The position numbers were made by a program, and so were the translations under genes. Shown in pieces: positions 21,877 through 33,615 of a stretch of 64,000 nucleotides of DNA (positions within the stretch are counted from its first letter, which is position 1; every line of letters begins with the position of its first letter). The DNA is taken from positions 186,001-250,000 of the forward strand of contig JARGXX010000099.1 in NCBI GenBank assembly GCA_030374765.1, written 5' to 3'. The DNA is from Agarophyton chilense (taxonomy: Eukaryota; Rhodophyta; Florideophyceae; Gracilariales; Gracilariaceae). Below the pieces are notes generated by a model. That model was given only the letters and a program-made list of their open reading frames with translations, was not told the origin of the DNA and did not search any database.

Positions 21877-22110
21877 TCAGAAAAACTGGGACGATACTGA
21901 AAGGTTTGTCCTTAAAAAGCGTACCCTTCTATCTTTTATTGTTTTTATTTTCTTTATTCTTTTTCCTCTCCTCCAATTCTGCCGCTCGAAACGTAGTTCT
22001 GGAATTAAAGCCCACGAGAGGCTCAATCCAACCAAAACATTAACATAGACTCTTACAGAGACCAAAATGACCCCCTGAAACTACGCCACGTGGTCTAGTA
22101 GAGAGTAAAG
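21877..22110 (-). pseudogene. Fragment of an E4/E5-type gag leader
   Basis: A Lys-rich stretch (QNWRRGKRIKKIKTIKDRR) and flanking bases GCGTACCCTTCT on the plus strand match the gag N-terminal region of E4 (about 51,040-51,120) and E5 (about 60,000-60,060). Only this short piece is present. Confidence 0.6.
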
Positions 22111-22628
22111 TCGCGGTCTGTAACAGTGCGATCCCTCCAAAACAGACTGGGAATAGCTTAAGGGCAACTATATGCGCCTAGCGTACGGCGATTTTCTGCT
22201 ACCGTCACACTTAGGGCAGCTCTTCCTTCACACTTGCACAACTGTCTTTTCTTCTTCCTATCCTTCACATAATAGAGTTTGCCCAATCTTTGTGCTTTTT
22301 GGTTTTTTTGTGCTTATAGCTCGCTTTTCTTGTTTTTCCGCGCCTTATTAGGGCTTTGGGCTCTTTCTTTTGCGCTGTTGCCGCAGATAATGCTCCTGGC
22401 TTTACCTTTCTTGCTTTTGTGCTCTTTTTGCCTCTATGCGCCTTGTCGGGGCTTGCTCGCTCGGACCAGCGCTGGGCGTTTTCTGCTTTGGCTGGCTTGA
22501 GGCGGCCCGTATTCCATTTTCATATGCCACTCAACGCGCTATCTTCATTTAATGAATTGCACAAGTTGGTGTTTTAGTCTCAATGCATACAGTTGCCAGA
22601 CATTTCTCTTGAGCGAGGTTGGTGGTAA
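22111..22628. other. T-rich unique sequence left of E2
   Basis: Plus strand pyrimidine/T-rich with short open frames and no recognised family. It is the left part of the locus that received E2; its continuation lies at 34,537-34,680. Confidence 0.4.
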
Positions 22629-22633
22629 GAGTG

Positions 22634-23427
22634 TGTAGTGCAACGCCAAGGGCGGCGAAAACACACGAAGATGTCCGAGTCTTCCTCCAAGGAGGGTAGC
22701 ACGGCGACGGAGCCTCTCCGGAGTGAACATGACTAAGTCGGGGTGTAAGGCCGAGGTTCACCGGCACGCCAAGCGGGGAGAGTGCGGGATGCTAGAAGGG
22801 AGCAGACCAGGTATGAGCTGTATTCCACGGGAGTGGGCAAGTGATAAAGGGGGGACCACCCAGTGGGGGCGATCGGGGGCATGGGCCACGAGAGCCAAAA
22901 AAAATATGTAGCAAACCCAATACTGGGGCGAGAACACGGCAGTGGTATGAAAGATATACACGCTAACAGCGGTGAGTCTCCTGTTGACGCAGGGTGGATA
23001 AGTCTACCGTTAGTAACGCGGCTTCACCTCCGTAGAGTGTGGAAGACTCGCGAAAGCGGAAAAAGACTTAGAGCCAAGAACCCTGGTTGGGGAGGTTTAC
23101 TGAGTGTCAGGGTGAGATCGCCCTGGCACTATATAGTGTAGAATACTGTAAAGAGCTCCCTAACCTACTGTAATAAAGCTAAATAAATAGAGAAATATCC
23201 AGCTATGCTGTGCCAACCTGTCCTGGGCCACCCGTGGTACACGTGGGTAAGTCACACCCGAATCGGGGCCACGGCGCACGGCCGCCGGTGCACTTCGCGT
23301 ACAACGCGTATACACCTGGCTACGCCAGCCCGCTAGTAGCGGTATTACTCATAGATCTCACAAGTATCGCCCGAGGCGGAAAAACAACCAAGTCCTGGAG
23401 AATGGCCCTCACGAGGGTTGCACTTTA
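22634..23427 (-). repeat. E2 3' LTR (794 bp)
   Basis: Terminal inverted bases TGTAGTGCAAC/GTTGCACTTTA; the last CA has become TA. A 12-bp palindrome CACTATATAGTG at 23127-23138 is the probable TATA core, and AATAAA-like motifs lie near 23,170. It lacks a 128-bp segment present in the other LTR. Confidence 0.93.
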
Positions 23428-23440
23428 TATCCCCCTCCTG
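23428..23440 (-). promoter_or_regulatory. E2 polypurine tract
   Basis: The minus strand reads CAGGAGGGGGATA immediately inside the 3' LTR, the expected plus-strand DNA primer site. Confidence 0.85.
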
Positions 23441-23462
23441 AGGCGCAAGTACGACATCCGCG

Positions 23463-25400
23463 ATGGTGGGCGACGCGCCGAGACGAATGCATAAGAGTGC
23501 AACCAGCTCGCTGGGATCCACTTCATCCGATGCCAACAAACGCAGTGCGGCAAAACTCCAGTCTCCTTGCAAAAACCGTTCTCAACGTTCCATCTCAACC
23601 GAATCCGCATCCTTGCGTGCCAGTCCTTCGATTCCTCGGCATCGTCTTTCGCTTCGCCGGTCTCCTCTTCCGGTCATCCGGCCTCTTCGCTCACCAATGA
23701 GCAACCAAAACAATCAACCCAACCGTCTCCCTGCGGGGTACTTCTCCGGCTCCCGGTCCGCTCCGCTTCCGCAAAGCGCGTCATCGGCTGCGCTGCAGGT
23801 TCCTATCGCGAACGCGGCTGCTGCTCCGTACGGAATGTTCCCCCCGAGAGGGTGGCCGCCATACGAAATGCTTGTCGGGCGCCATCCTCGGCATCATGCG
23901 TCCTTTCTCCGGCTTACGCCGTGGTTCCACCCGATTGCGGTGTTAAACGAAGCGCTCATAGCGATGTACACCGATGGAAACGGGATGCTTCCGGGCGATA
24001 TTCCGGCCGTGGCGACAACTTCGTTGGATTGGCGACGCCGCGTAGCGGTTCCGGTCCACGCTGTGGCGCGCCGGGGTAGTGAAACCTCGGCTTCCGCTCA
24101 TGCGGCCTTCGTCCTTCTTGGCCATCAACGGCTTCGCCGGGCTCCTTTCGAATATCCAATCCCCGATGGTCTCGGCACCGACATTCGGCTTTACCGCACT
24201 CAAGGTGAGATTGGTTACGTCGACCGCTGGGCGGGTTTGGAAACACTCTCGTGGAGGGGCATCCCGATAGCACGGCAAGAGGCCATGTGCTGGACGCGAC
24301 CGATTATCCGGGCAGAATTCCGCTACATGCGTCGACTTGCGCGGGCCAACTTCCTCGCCCTGATCCGCTTCGAGCGTCGAGCACGATCCAGATTCGGTTA
24401 TTTGGTCCCGTATCAGAACGTGGAGATCGAGCGACTTCGCGTGGCCGACCGACGGGGTCGCTATGTCCTCATTCCACCGTGGTGGTCGAACCTCGAGGCC
24501 TGCCGGGGCTGTTACATCGAGCTGCCACCAGTCATCACGTATTACGGTTCGTACCTCATCGAGGATCCCGAGTCCGGACTGTGGTCCGTGGTGATTACCG
24601 AATGGGTAGTCCGCGCGGCGGTGTTCATCCTCTGGGAGGTGTATGACCAGTACAGACTGTGGTTCCTCCCGTTCCGGTTGAGGTCCGCGATTCGCAGCCT
24701 GGACCTGAGCATCCCACTTGGTGGAGTAACCAACGCCGAAGAAGTGGGGGGTCTTCTCGATTACATCGACCAGTTGGACTGGACCAACGTTCCGATTGAA
24801 CAAAGCAGGCGCACCGTGGGTAGCCGGGGTCAGGACCTGTCACCAGGAAGGCGTACTCCCTTGGGAGGTGATTTCGTATACTTTGAGCCTTGGGATGGGC
24901 ACGAAATCACCGCGGAGGAAGCGAACGAACTCCGGTTTGCACCACGCCATATCCCCGAGGGGCATCCGATCGGTTTCGTGGACGCGGATGAATATTACCA
25001 CGTCTACGACGGCGACGATCCAATGGTGGACAACGAACCCTACGACGGGGAAGCGTACGCCGAGGCGGAGGTCGAGGGATCCGAAGGGGAAGGTACCTAT
25101 AACGCGGGGACGCCAGCCACGCCTTACGTGGATTTGGATAACCCCGCAGGGGCTGGGTCGGAGTACGCGGTAGCTGGACCACCTCCGGTTCCACCGGTGA
25201 ATCTCCCAAGTGGTGGGGCGTCCGCCCCAGGCGATGCGAGCTCCGCTCCGGCGGGTCAAGCAGCCGTGATCTCCCAGTTCCTGCGACAGGTGGGGCTGGG
25301 GACCAACGCAGCGAGTGGCGATGTTGCCGCGATGCGCGAGGCCTTGATCACCCGCCTCCAGGGAGGTAACCAACCCGGGGGCGGTGAGCCGAACCCGTGA
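23463..25400 (+). CDS. aORF of E2: 645-codon accessory ORF antisense to gag-pol
   Basis: Intact from ATG (36 bp inside the 3' LTR boundary) to TGA, 179 bp before the convergent pol stop. Basic, Ser/Pro-rich N-terminus (1-80); an Arg-rich middle with many WRR/RYMRR patches (about 180-330); RGRYVLIPPWW near 335, followed by an aromatic helix (LWSVVITEWVVRAAVFILWEVYDQY, only partly apolar); LLDYIDQLDW; PRHIPEGHPIGFVD; and an acidic then Pro/Gly/Ala-rich tail. The helix-to-HPIGF core is shared with E1b and E3. No known domain. The many Arg residues would suit nucleic-acid or chromatin binding, but that is speculation. Expression would need promoter activity in or near the 3' LTR. The large minus-strand frames inside it are shadows. 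Confidence 0.8.
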   Translation: MVGDAPRRMHKSATSSLGSTSSDANKRSAAKLQSPCKNRSQRSISTESASLRASPSIPRHRLSLRRSPLPVIRPLRSPMSNQNNQPNRLPAGYFSGSRSAPLPQSASSAALQVPIANAAAAPYGMFPPRGWPPYEMLVGRHPRHHASFLRLTPWFHPIAVLNEALIAMYTDGNGMLPGDIPAVATTSLDWRRRVAVPVHAVARRGSETSASAHAAFVLLGHQRLRRAPFEYPIPDGLGTDIRLYRTQGEIGYVDRWAGLETLSWRGIPIARQEAMCWTRPIIRAEFRYMRRLARANFLALIRFERRARSRFGYLVPYQNVEIERLRVADRRGRYVLIPPWWSNLEACRGCYIELPPVITYYGSYLIEDPESGLWSVVITEWVVRAAVFILWEVYDQYRLWFLPFRLRSAIRSLDLSIPLGGVTNAEEVGGLLDYIDQLDWTNVPIEQSRRTVGSRGQDLSPGRRTPLGGDFVYFEPWDGHEITAEEANELRFAPRHIPEGHPIGFVDADEYYHVYDGDDPMVDNEPYDGEAYAEAEVEGSEGEGTYNAGTPATPYVDLDNPAGAGSEYAVAGPPPVPPVNLPSGGASAPGDASSAPAGQAAVISQFLRQVGLGTNAASGDVAAMREALITRLQGGNQPGGGEPNP

Positions 25401-25579
25401 CGGGGCTCGCGATCCCGATGGGGAGTTTTCCCTTGTGACTTAGAGTAGTATCCCGAGTGCTCGGTATTCCATCGATAGCTTCGAATAAAAACCAAGTGAC
25501 TTGTATAACCCAAAACCTTCCTTCACTAGCCTGTTCTCAAGCAAACCTACTTCTCTTTTCTCTTCCACCGAGGTGGGTG

Positions 25580-28082
25580 TTATCCCACCTGGGCTTGAAC
25601 AACCGATGCCGGGATTCCCGTCCGCGTTCTGCGGTGAAATGACACCACCTTCGAACGTGGGAGATGTTCCATCGGCTCATCCGAATCCCATTCGGGCCCT
25701 AAACCGTACCAACGGACGAGGTATTGAATATAACCATCCGGATGGTATGAGTGCTCCACTATGTGGTCGACCACGAACTCCTTCTCGTAGACTTCCCGCC
25801 CTTGCGGTGTACGCGTCACCGGACCAAACCGGGGTACGTCCGCAGGTGCGTGTGGGCTACTGTGCCCTTCCCCCGAGGGGTCCATGGGTTGGCGTTGCCT
25901 TTCCATGCCCTGGGTAGGGGAACGAACCGGGTTCCGGGTTGCCTTGGCCGCTTGGCGGGTTGCTTCCGCCACGGCGTCATGACGAAGAGCGTCAGTTCGA
26001 CGGCTTCGGCCGGAGGCCTTCCCGTGAGGCAATTCTCCCAGTTTTTGGGTCGGAATGCTTTCCGAGAGTTCTCGTGCAGAGGCCACCCTTCGGGGGAACG
26101 CAGACTCATCCCAAGGCTGGGTTTCGCGGTCGCGTTCCGCGACTCTTCGGGGTGAAATCCGTCGCGACGGTGCTGGACTTGACGCGGGAGGCGGTTTCAT
26201 CACGTGGCGTTGTGCCTTGCCGGGTGAGCCGCCTTGGGCGTTGATTGGCGTATCTCCCGAGCCGGATGTCGTCTGGTCACATGACACGTTCGGCTGATGG
26301 CTGGGAGTACTCCGCGCCGTGCTGCGTTCCGCCTCCTCACGTGAGGGCGTGTGCAACGGCGCTGCCGGTATGTCTGCTCGCTTCGGCGACAAAGTACCGC
26401 GACGGGCGTGCAACTCCGGGTCAACCGTGCCTTCCTCACCAACGGGCGGCGAAGTGCGCGGCGAGGAACCCCTGCGGGGAGCGAGTTCGTCCTCAACTAT
26501 CCCTTTCGAGGGTTCAACTTCACTCGGCGACGAGGTGCTTCCGTCCTTGACGGGCACATTCTCCGTGGTGACCGGTGCGCCTTCGACAACGCTGTCGGGG
26601 TCAACCGAGACACTCGGAGTGCGTCCGCCACTGCGCGTGGGTTCTGAACCAGCATCAAGCGTGCTGGGTGTGAATCTCCAGTCTGCTACGGTGTGCTTGC
26701 CCGGCTTAGCCGGTGTGTCCTGCTGTACAGTACGAGGGACCACTTCTGATCGATTCGGCCTAGAGGGGCCTGCGAGGGCGTGCTCTAAGTTTTCCAGCGT
26801 AGCTGGTGTCGACGAACCGTGACCCATGGGCTGCGGGTCAACGCTCGACGGCATAGCCGGTCCAGTGTCGCGAGGGCGACCAGCATCCTGCGACGATTTC
26901 GGTTTCGCTTCGGCGAGAGGGTTTCCACTACAAGGTGCGTCCTGTCGAGTAGAGTCCCCGTGGGGAGTGCGATCAGACGCAGATGCAGTGGCGCTTCCCA
27001 TAGAGGGTTCAGCAACGGCTGTAGCGCGCAAATGCGGAGATGACACGTCGGTAGACGGGACGTCCGGATCACCGTTGTTCTTGCTGGTGTGTCCAGGAGT
27101 CTGTGCACCACGGTTGTCATGACGCGACGAAGCGGTTTCCATCTCTCGACGAGAGTTATGAGCCTCCTCCCCCTCCTGAGACGGAGCGGCATGGGGAGTG
27201 GTTGAAACGCCCAACGGGCGGGGGTAGACACCGCGCCGTGGCGTGAGAGAAGAGAGGCCATTCTGGCCTTGGTCCGATAAGATCGGCAAGTCAGAGAGTC
27301 CCCGGGTAGGGTGTGGTAACGCAGAAGGTCTGGAAACCACGGCAGTGGGCTGAGCCACTGTTGTGTGCCGAGCACCATCATCCTCAGAGAGGGATTGTTG
27401 ACCCATTTCGGTTACTTCCAACGTCGGTGGCGGGGCGAGTACAACGCGGTCGCGGGAGATCCGCTCATGAGCGTCGACAATTTCCACCACGATGGTGTCG
27501 TCTTTCACCGAAATGACCTTGTAAGGACCGTCCGCGACGGAAGAAAGCTTGTGCTTCTTTTCGTTTTCAGGGTTCCAGTACTCCTTACGGACGAAGAAGA
27601 AGTCACCGGCTTTGATTGGTGGGGCCTTACCGCGTACGCGAGAGTCGAAATCATGCTTGTAAGCGGCTTGGGCACGAGCCATCGAGCTTCGGGCGACCAG
27701 GATCAGCTTCGTAAGCCACTCTTTCCACCTGTGGCGATAATCCTTCACGGAAGGGAACGCATCCATCGTGGACTGGGGTTCTAACGCGACAGCGGGCGGA
27801 GGGCGGGACAAGACCAGTTCGAATGGAGTCAAGCCCGTAGTACGGTGTACCTGCGTATTGTACGCGAACGTCAAGGCGTCGGTATATAAATCCCATGTCT
27901 TTGGGTGGTCGGCCCCGTAAGAACGGAGAAACGCTAATAGCGTTCGGTTAAACCGCTCCACTTTCCCATTACACTGGGGGTGATAGGTCGTTGTGAACAG
28001 GTTCTTGATGTCAAGAATCCTGCACACGTCCTCGAAGAATCGCGATGCGAACTGTTTTCCGTTATCGGATAGAAGATTAACC
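25580..28082 (-). pseudogene. E2 integrase core, linker and chromodomain (frameshifted from RT frame)
   Basis: After the frameshift near 28,080 the integrase reads LLSDNGKQFASRFFEDV, TTTYHPQCNGKVERFNRT (catalytic D and E of the DDE triad) and a C-terminal GPYKVISVKDD segment. A Pro/Ser/Thr-rich, low-complexity linker of roughly 450 residues follows, then a chromodomain FVVDHIVEHSYHPDGYIQY-LVRWYGLGPEWDSDEP. Chromodomain fusion marks chromoviruses and is thought to steer integration to modified histones. It terminates 179 bp from the aORF stop. The frame is intact for 815 codons but lacks its own start. Confidence 0.88.
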
Positions 28083-30785
28083 GGGCGGGCTGTAGACGAA
28101 TACCCAATGGGTTACAAATGCTTGTGCAAACGTGAAAGCGGATATCTTCCGTAAAGGTACGGTCCGAACCAGTTTTGAGAAACGATCCGTGATAACGAGT
28201 AAAAACTTATGCCCACGTCGTGGGGTGAGGAGCTCGCCGAGGATGTCAATGGCGACAAACTCGAGAGGAGCCCGTGCCGGGAAGAGTTTCAACTTCGTTA
28301 AGTACTTGCGAAGTTTCACCCGATTCTTAGCACATTCGGTACAAAACCGCACCGTTGCGTAGCAATCCACCGCCAGGGCGGGCCAGTAGAAGTTCCTTCG
28401 CAAAGTGAGGTAGAGCTTCCGTCCACCGGCGTGTCCACCAAGTTTCGCATAGTGCGATAGATGCAAAACTCTAGACTGTAGAGTATGCGGCACCACGACT
28501 TGTGGGGATGACTGAACCGTCCTGACGAGGTATCCAAGATCGTTCACCTCGAAAGGGGGTTGTGCACCGCCATTAAGCCAGGCGCGAATCTTCGTACAGA
28601 AGGGGTCACCCTGCTGTTCTCTGACCATCTCCTCCGGGGGTATCGGCACAAAATCACCCGGCGGGGGTTTCTTTGAATCGTCCGAGACGAGCAATGCGTC
28701 AATATCATCGTCCGATTCCGGGCTTTCGTTCCATTTATCGTGTAACCAATCCGGGTCCCCCGGTGTTCCATCGTCTACGACGAAGCAAGGTATATCCTCG
28801 TCGTCGACGGCTAGAGCTTCCCCATTCGTGGGTAAACGCGAGAGCGCGTCCGCTTGCGCGTTCTGAGTGCCCTTCTTGTAGATCACTTCAAAGTCATATT
28901 CCGCGAGGCGGAGTCTCCAACGCATTAAGCGGCCTGACGGCTCCGAGATGGTCATGAGCCATCGTAGGGACGAGTGATCCGTGTAAACGGTAAAGTGCAC
29001 ACCCATGAGGTAGGGGCGGAGTGTAGAGAGGGCCCACACAACTGCGAGGCACTCCTTCTCCGACACGGAGTAGTTCCGCTCGTGGACATTGAGCGAGCGT
29101 GACCAGTACCCAATGGGTTTGCGTTCTCCTTCGGGAGTAGTTTGAAAGAGCGCACAGCCTACCTGGTAGTCGCTAGAGTCCGTGTCCACGGAAAACGGTA
29201 GTCCGGGTTTCGGTAACGATAGAATCGGAGCTGATGTGACAGCCTCCCTAAGGGAGTTAAAAGCATCCGTCTGGGCGGACGTAAAGGGGTCCAGTTTAGG
29301 TGGTTGACCTTTCCGCAGAAGCGCGTTCAAGGGGGCCGCGATGTCAGCGAAGTTAGGGATAAACCGTCGGTAGACGTTGACCAATCCTAGAAAGGAGCGC
29401 AGTTCCGTCTGGGTAGCGGGTTCTTTCGCCTTGCGAAGGGACCTCACTCGAGCTTCCTCGATCATTACACGTCCAGGACGGATAATGTGCCCGAGATACT
29501 TCACAGTATCGGTAAAGAACTCACATTTCCTCAGTTTGAGGGTTATTCCAGCATCACGTAGCGTGGTTATTATGTCCCTGACATGGGTGAGATGGTCATC
29601 CAGATTGTCTGAGAATACAATGATATCGTCCAAATAGACGAGGCAAGGACGCCACTTAAAGCGGGCCAACAAAATGTCGATAGCACGCTGAAAGGTAGCG
29701 GGAGCATTGGTTAGACCAAAAGGCATCCGTTTGAAACGGTAGAGTCCCGAGTGACAGACAAACGCAGTCTTATCTTGGTCCTCCTCCCTAACGGGAACCT
29801 GCCAATATCCCCAATTGGCGTCCAAAGCCGTGAACACGGTAGCAGTGCCGAGAGAGTCGATGTACTCATCCATTCGTGGGATCGGATACACGTCCTTGAC
29901 GGTAACATCATTCAAGCGACGGTAGTCGATGCAAAAGCGCCAGGACCCATCGGGTTTCGGAGCCAGTACCACTGGGGATGCCCACGGCGACTGAGCCGGT
30001 TCGATCACTCCAGCTCGGAGAATTTTGTCCACTTCGATCTGTTCCTCTTCTCGAGCCTTGGGGCCTGCCCTGTAAGGGTGTTGAGCCACCGGTCGGGTGT
30101 TCGGCAATAAATCTATCCGGTGTTCCGTTGTAATTATCTCACCAAGAGAGCCATCCCACATTGTGGTAAACTCCCGTAACATCTCACGCAGACTTCCACG
30201 GTGTGACTCCGGTACATGACCGAGGTCGAGTTTCTCGAGTTCTTTCACGGGGTCTACCCGGTCGTAACTCGTCGGAACGGGCTTCTTTTCTGTTTCGGCA
30301 GGTTGCGATTCCGAATCATTCGGTGATTGGACGGCAGCTTCCTCCCCCTCCTTAGAGTGAACGAGACCGAGGACTTCGGCAGCGGTCAGCCTAGTGGGGA
30401 CCATTGCGGTGGGGTGAGGCATTACCGATCCAATAACTTGGTTTTTCACCAGTGACTGGGGGGTGGGGGCCCAGATTGGCAACGAGCACGGTGAACGGCT
30501 TATCTGGGACAATCTGCGCGACTCCATTCGCCACGGCGAGTTGATATCCATCGTAAAGAGATGAGAGAGGCTGAATGACTCGTAAACCGTGTTTACGGGA
30601 AGTGACACGCACCCATACTTGGGACTTTGGCGGGATTCGGACAGACGCAGCCACGCGGAGCTTGGTAGACTTCCTAGAAGCGGGTGGAGGTTCCTGCGCG
30701 GCAGGGAGCGGTACGTGCTTCTTGGAGGCACGCCGCAGCGGACGACGGACAATTGGGACCGACGAGCCGTCTTCCATCTCAACAC
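28077..30785 (-). pseudogene. E2 reverse transcriptase, RNase H and integrase N-terminus
   Basis: Open for about 900 codons. RT motifs: WASPVVLAPKPDGSWRFCID, FTALDANWGYWQV, MPFGLTNAPATFQ and the catalytic YLDD (LVYLDDIIVFSDN). RNase H includes FSVDTDSSDYQVG, EKECLAVVWAL and YTDHSSLRWL. The integrase zinc-binding region has HYAKLGGHAGGRK ... C-TECAKNRV, and the first catalytic Asp is in FVAIDILGEL. The frame ends at VFVYSPPG, where a one-base indel moves the rest of integrase into the next frame. About 100 codons at the N-terminal end are out of frame with protease. Confidence 0.9.
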
Positions 30786-31287
30786 GCTTTAAGCGGGGCC
30801 TTATGACGTCAACGAATCTGTCACAGAAGTCACATCCCAAGATGATGGGGGCAGCCAATTTCCGGCATACAATAAAGTCGAGTTTCACCACGAAGGAGCC
30901 CAAGCGAACGATGAGAGCGACGGTTCCAACCGTTGGCAACGGGTTGTTATTCGTGTCCGCGTCGTCGGGCGCCACGCCAAGGCGGATCTGAGACCGCAAG
31001 GGCGGGGACAGCAGCGACTCCACGATGAAATTCGGACCAGCACCTGTGTCCAAAACAGTAAGGACTCGAACCATAAACTGGGTAGAAAGGCCAAGGTCGG
31101 CATGCACCTTGTAATTGCGCTTGGCCATTACTAAGACTCTATCCGGGATCCGGCGGTTAAGAACACGTGTCCATGGTCGATGTAGAACACCAAAGTGTTC
31201 AGATTCCACATCTGAGACGGCCTGTTTCCTCGTGAGGATTGTGACCGGGGAGCGAGGCGGAGACACCTCGGGCGTCGTCAACCTCAC
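30391..31287 (-). pseudogene. E2 aspartic protease region
   Basis: Contains VLTVLDTGAGPNFIVES, a retroviral-type DTGA active site, followed by IILGCDFCDRFVDVIRPRL. It processes Gag-Pol. It leaves frame at a C-rich run (plus strand G-run, about 30,460-30,471). E1a reads through the same point in one frame, so this is a mutation. Confidence 0.85.
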
Positions 31288-31325
31288 TGTTGGGGACGCC
31301 TCTCCCGAAGGGGAGACTCCCGAAA

Positions 31326-33455
31326 TCAGTTTTCCTGAGTCCCATCCGCCTGGGGCGGGGCCTCAGAATCCTGAACCACTAGCAATGGGGCGCCAGCGGC
31401 GGGGTTTGAAGGAACGGAGCGGTGGTCGGAAGCCTGCTCAGCAGGGTAAAGAAACCCATTGCGCGGTTTCGCCTCCGGAATACTCCGTGGAAAATCGATC
31501 TTCGCTCGAAGATACGACGTCATCGGAACAATCCGCTTTTCCACTGGGGTTAACGCCTCATAATTACCGATTACTCGGGCTACTTCCCTCATGGTGAGGA
31601 TACAGTCTGGTGAAATGTGACCGTGTTAGTAGCATATGTGGCATATGAGTCCCGGGCGTGAAGGCTGCAAACCGGAGCGAGCATCCGTGAACTTCACCAC
31701 TTGGCCGGTATCCTTCCATCCAGGGCGACTATGTCGGAGCGCACCGTTTGAATACGGTATGCGAGGTCCGTGAACACGGGGAGAGTCTGCGTACAGCAGG
31801 GGTCCATCCTGGGCCGTGTCATATGAGTCGTCCGTCGTAGACGGTAGTTCGGTTGTCGGGACCGAATGGATATCGCTTCGGGCGAAGTGTACGTTGTCGT
31901 ACTCCTGTTGGGGGCGCTCAATCGCAACCAGCGATAGAGATGGCGACTTCGTTTCCATCACCAACACCTTGGCGGTTCGCGACCTGTGTCCGGGGGCACG
32001 AGCTCTTAAAGCGTCACCTTCCGCTTGCGCGTGTTGGACCAACTCCAGATACGTGGTCTTCCTTCGGTCTTCCCGGTAACGGGCCACGAGTATTCGGATA
32101 GCGGGGTCCAGTCCATCAATGAACATGGTGCAGCGCTCTCCGGCGGAGTGTACGTTCCCACTACGGTGAAAAGCCTTGTTCAGGCGCACCGAGAATTCGG
32201 TTTCCGTTTCTCCAGACTTCTGGCGCGTATCGCGAAGAGCGAGAATGGCCGACTGAATCGCGTGATTAGTGGCGTAGGACCTGAAGAGGTGTTGTACTGC
32301 TTCTGGCCAGCAGGTTACCTCTCCTTCGGAGGCTCTAGACGAACCTCTTACAGAGTTGTATTGATCCTCGGCGAGGCCTTTCATAAAGTACGGGAGTGCA
32401 ATAAACGCCTGTCCTTCGGTCATACCGAGAATATCCGCTTCGGCGACGAACCTCGCAAGGAAATCCAACACCAAAATGGGGCCTTCTCCAGAAAAGCTCT
32501 GGTTCCTGAGGGACAGTTGCATACGCTTTATGCAATCCTTCACTCTACCCGTGCCACGGGGCGTGCGATCCAAAGAGGAGTTCTCTAGCCGATAGTATCG
32601 GTAAGAAACCAACTTCTTGTACAGGGGGTTGGTGCATTTCAGCTCCTTCAACCCGGAGTATTTCCTTCCCTTCTCGCGGGCGCGGATCACACCTTGGGTG
32701 GCAGACGACCGTTTAGAACGGGATGAACGCCTGCGATGGCCATCGTCAGAAGACGAATCTGACGAGTCCAACCCATTTGAATGGTGAGAGCCACGCGACG
32801 ACCCTGAGGAGTTCGACGAGTCCGAGTCATCGCTGTCACGCTTTCCACGCCGACGGCGGGTATCGTCCCTTTTCCTCTCGTGTTTCGCTTGGTGCGACAC
32901 AGCAACCGGCTTCTACGGGACGTCTTCCATCAAGATGGTTTGCTCTAACGTCTGGAGACGGGCGCTAACACGATTGAATCGGGTCTCGACACCTTCCACG
33001 TAAGCGGCGGAACCACCAAAACATTCCAACAGGGTGTTGACGTCCGCCCGCAACAAGCGGAGGTCGTCAACCACTTCCTTCATAGAAGAGCCACCACACC
33101 TGGAACGCAGGGCTTCGAACTCTTCCACGAAGACATTGTGCGCTTCCCGCATTATGCGGATCTGCTGCCTCACACTTGAGTTGGTGTCGATGTGGAACTC
33201 GTTTTTCTGGGCCTTTTCGTCGGCAGGAGCCGAGTCATCCACGGCAGGGGCCGGTCCAGCACCAGAATTGGGTCCATTCTTCGGCTTCTTAGGCGGTAGC
33301 TTGTTGTTCTTGGAGGAGTTCGACCCCTTACTCTTGCCTTTCGGAGCGGCTTGAGGTAACGGCTGGGGAACCCTTCCAGGGTCCGCAGGCACCACGTCAT
33401 TGACGGAACGGCTCCGCGTGATCGCGGGTTCCGCTTCCGACGGTAGTCGTGACAT
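31326..33455 (-). pseudogene. E2 gag pseudogene with CCHC zinc knuckle
   Basis: Start ATG at 33455 (MSRLPSEAEPAIT). Coiled-coil-like N-terminal part (RQQIRIMREAHNVFVEEFEAL ... ETRFNRVSARLQTLEQ), a Lys/Arg/Ser-rich hinge, a capsid-like segment (YYRLENSSLDRTPRGT, SFSGEGPILVLDFLARFVAEA), then a CX2CX4HX4C zinc knuckle at about 31,595-31,645. Two in-phase stops: TAG at 32913-32915 and TAA at 31626-31628. The latter falls inside the knuckle where E1a has Lys, so it is a point mutation. No other shift was found in gag. Confidence 0.88.
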
Positions 33456-33600
33456 GGTTGTAGCGTTGACCACTAAGAATAGGACAACAAAAGCTTCCAC
33501 CAAGTGGGTCCAAACCAAGAAATTAAAAAGCAGATCTCGACGAGAGAAGACAGCACAGCAATGTGAAAAACAACCAAACCAGGTCCCCCTAGCCTTATAA

Positions 33601-33612
33601 GTCGGGAGACCA
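33601..33612 (-). promoter_or_regulatory. E2 primer binding site
   Basis: The minus strand reads TGGTCTCCCGAC, three bases inside the 5' LTR, starting with the TGG that pairs with a tRNA CCA end. The match with the E3 site extends to 15 nt. The primer tRNA, ending GTCGGGAGACCA, could not be identified. Confidence 0.85.
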
Positions 33613-33615
33613 GTT

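Noticed and set aside
23943-25373. Large minus-strand frames (for example 286 and 177 codons) inside the E2 aORF
   Set aside because: They lie opposite a GC-rich coding frame that has homologues in E1b and E3. The minus-strand translations have none and look like shadows.
30455-30475. Programmed frameshift between E2 protease and RT
   Set aside because: E1a reads the same region in a single frame, and the shift falls in a homopolymer, so a one-base indel is more likely.
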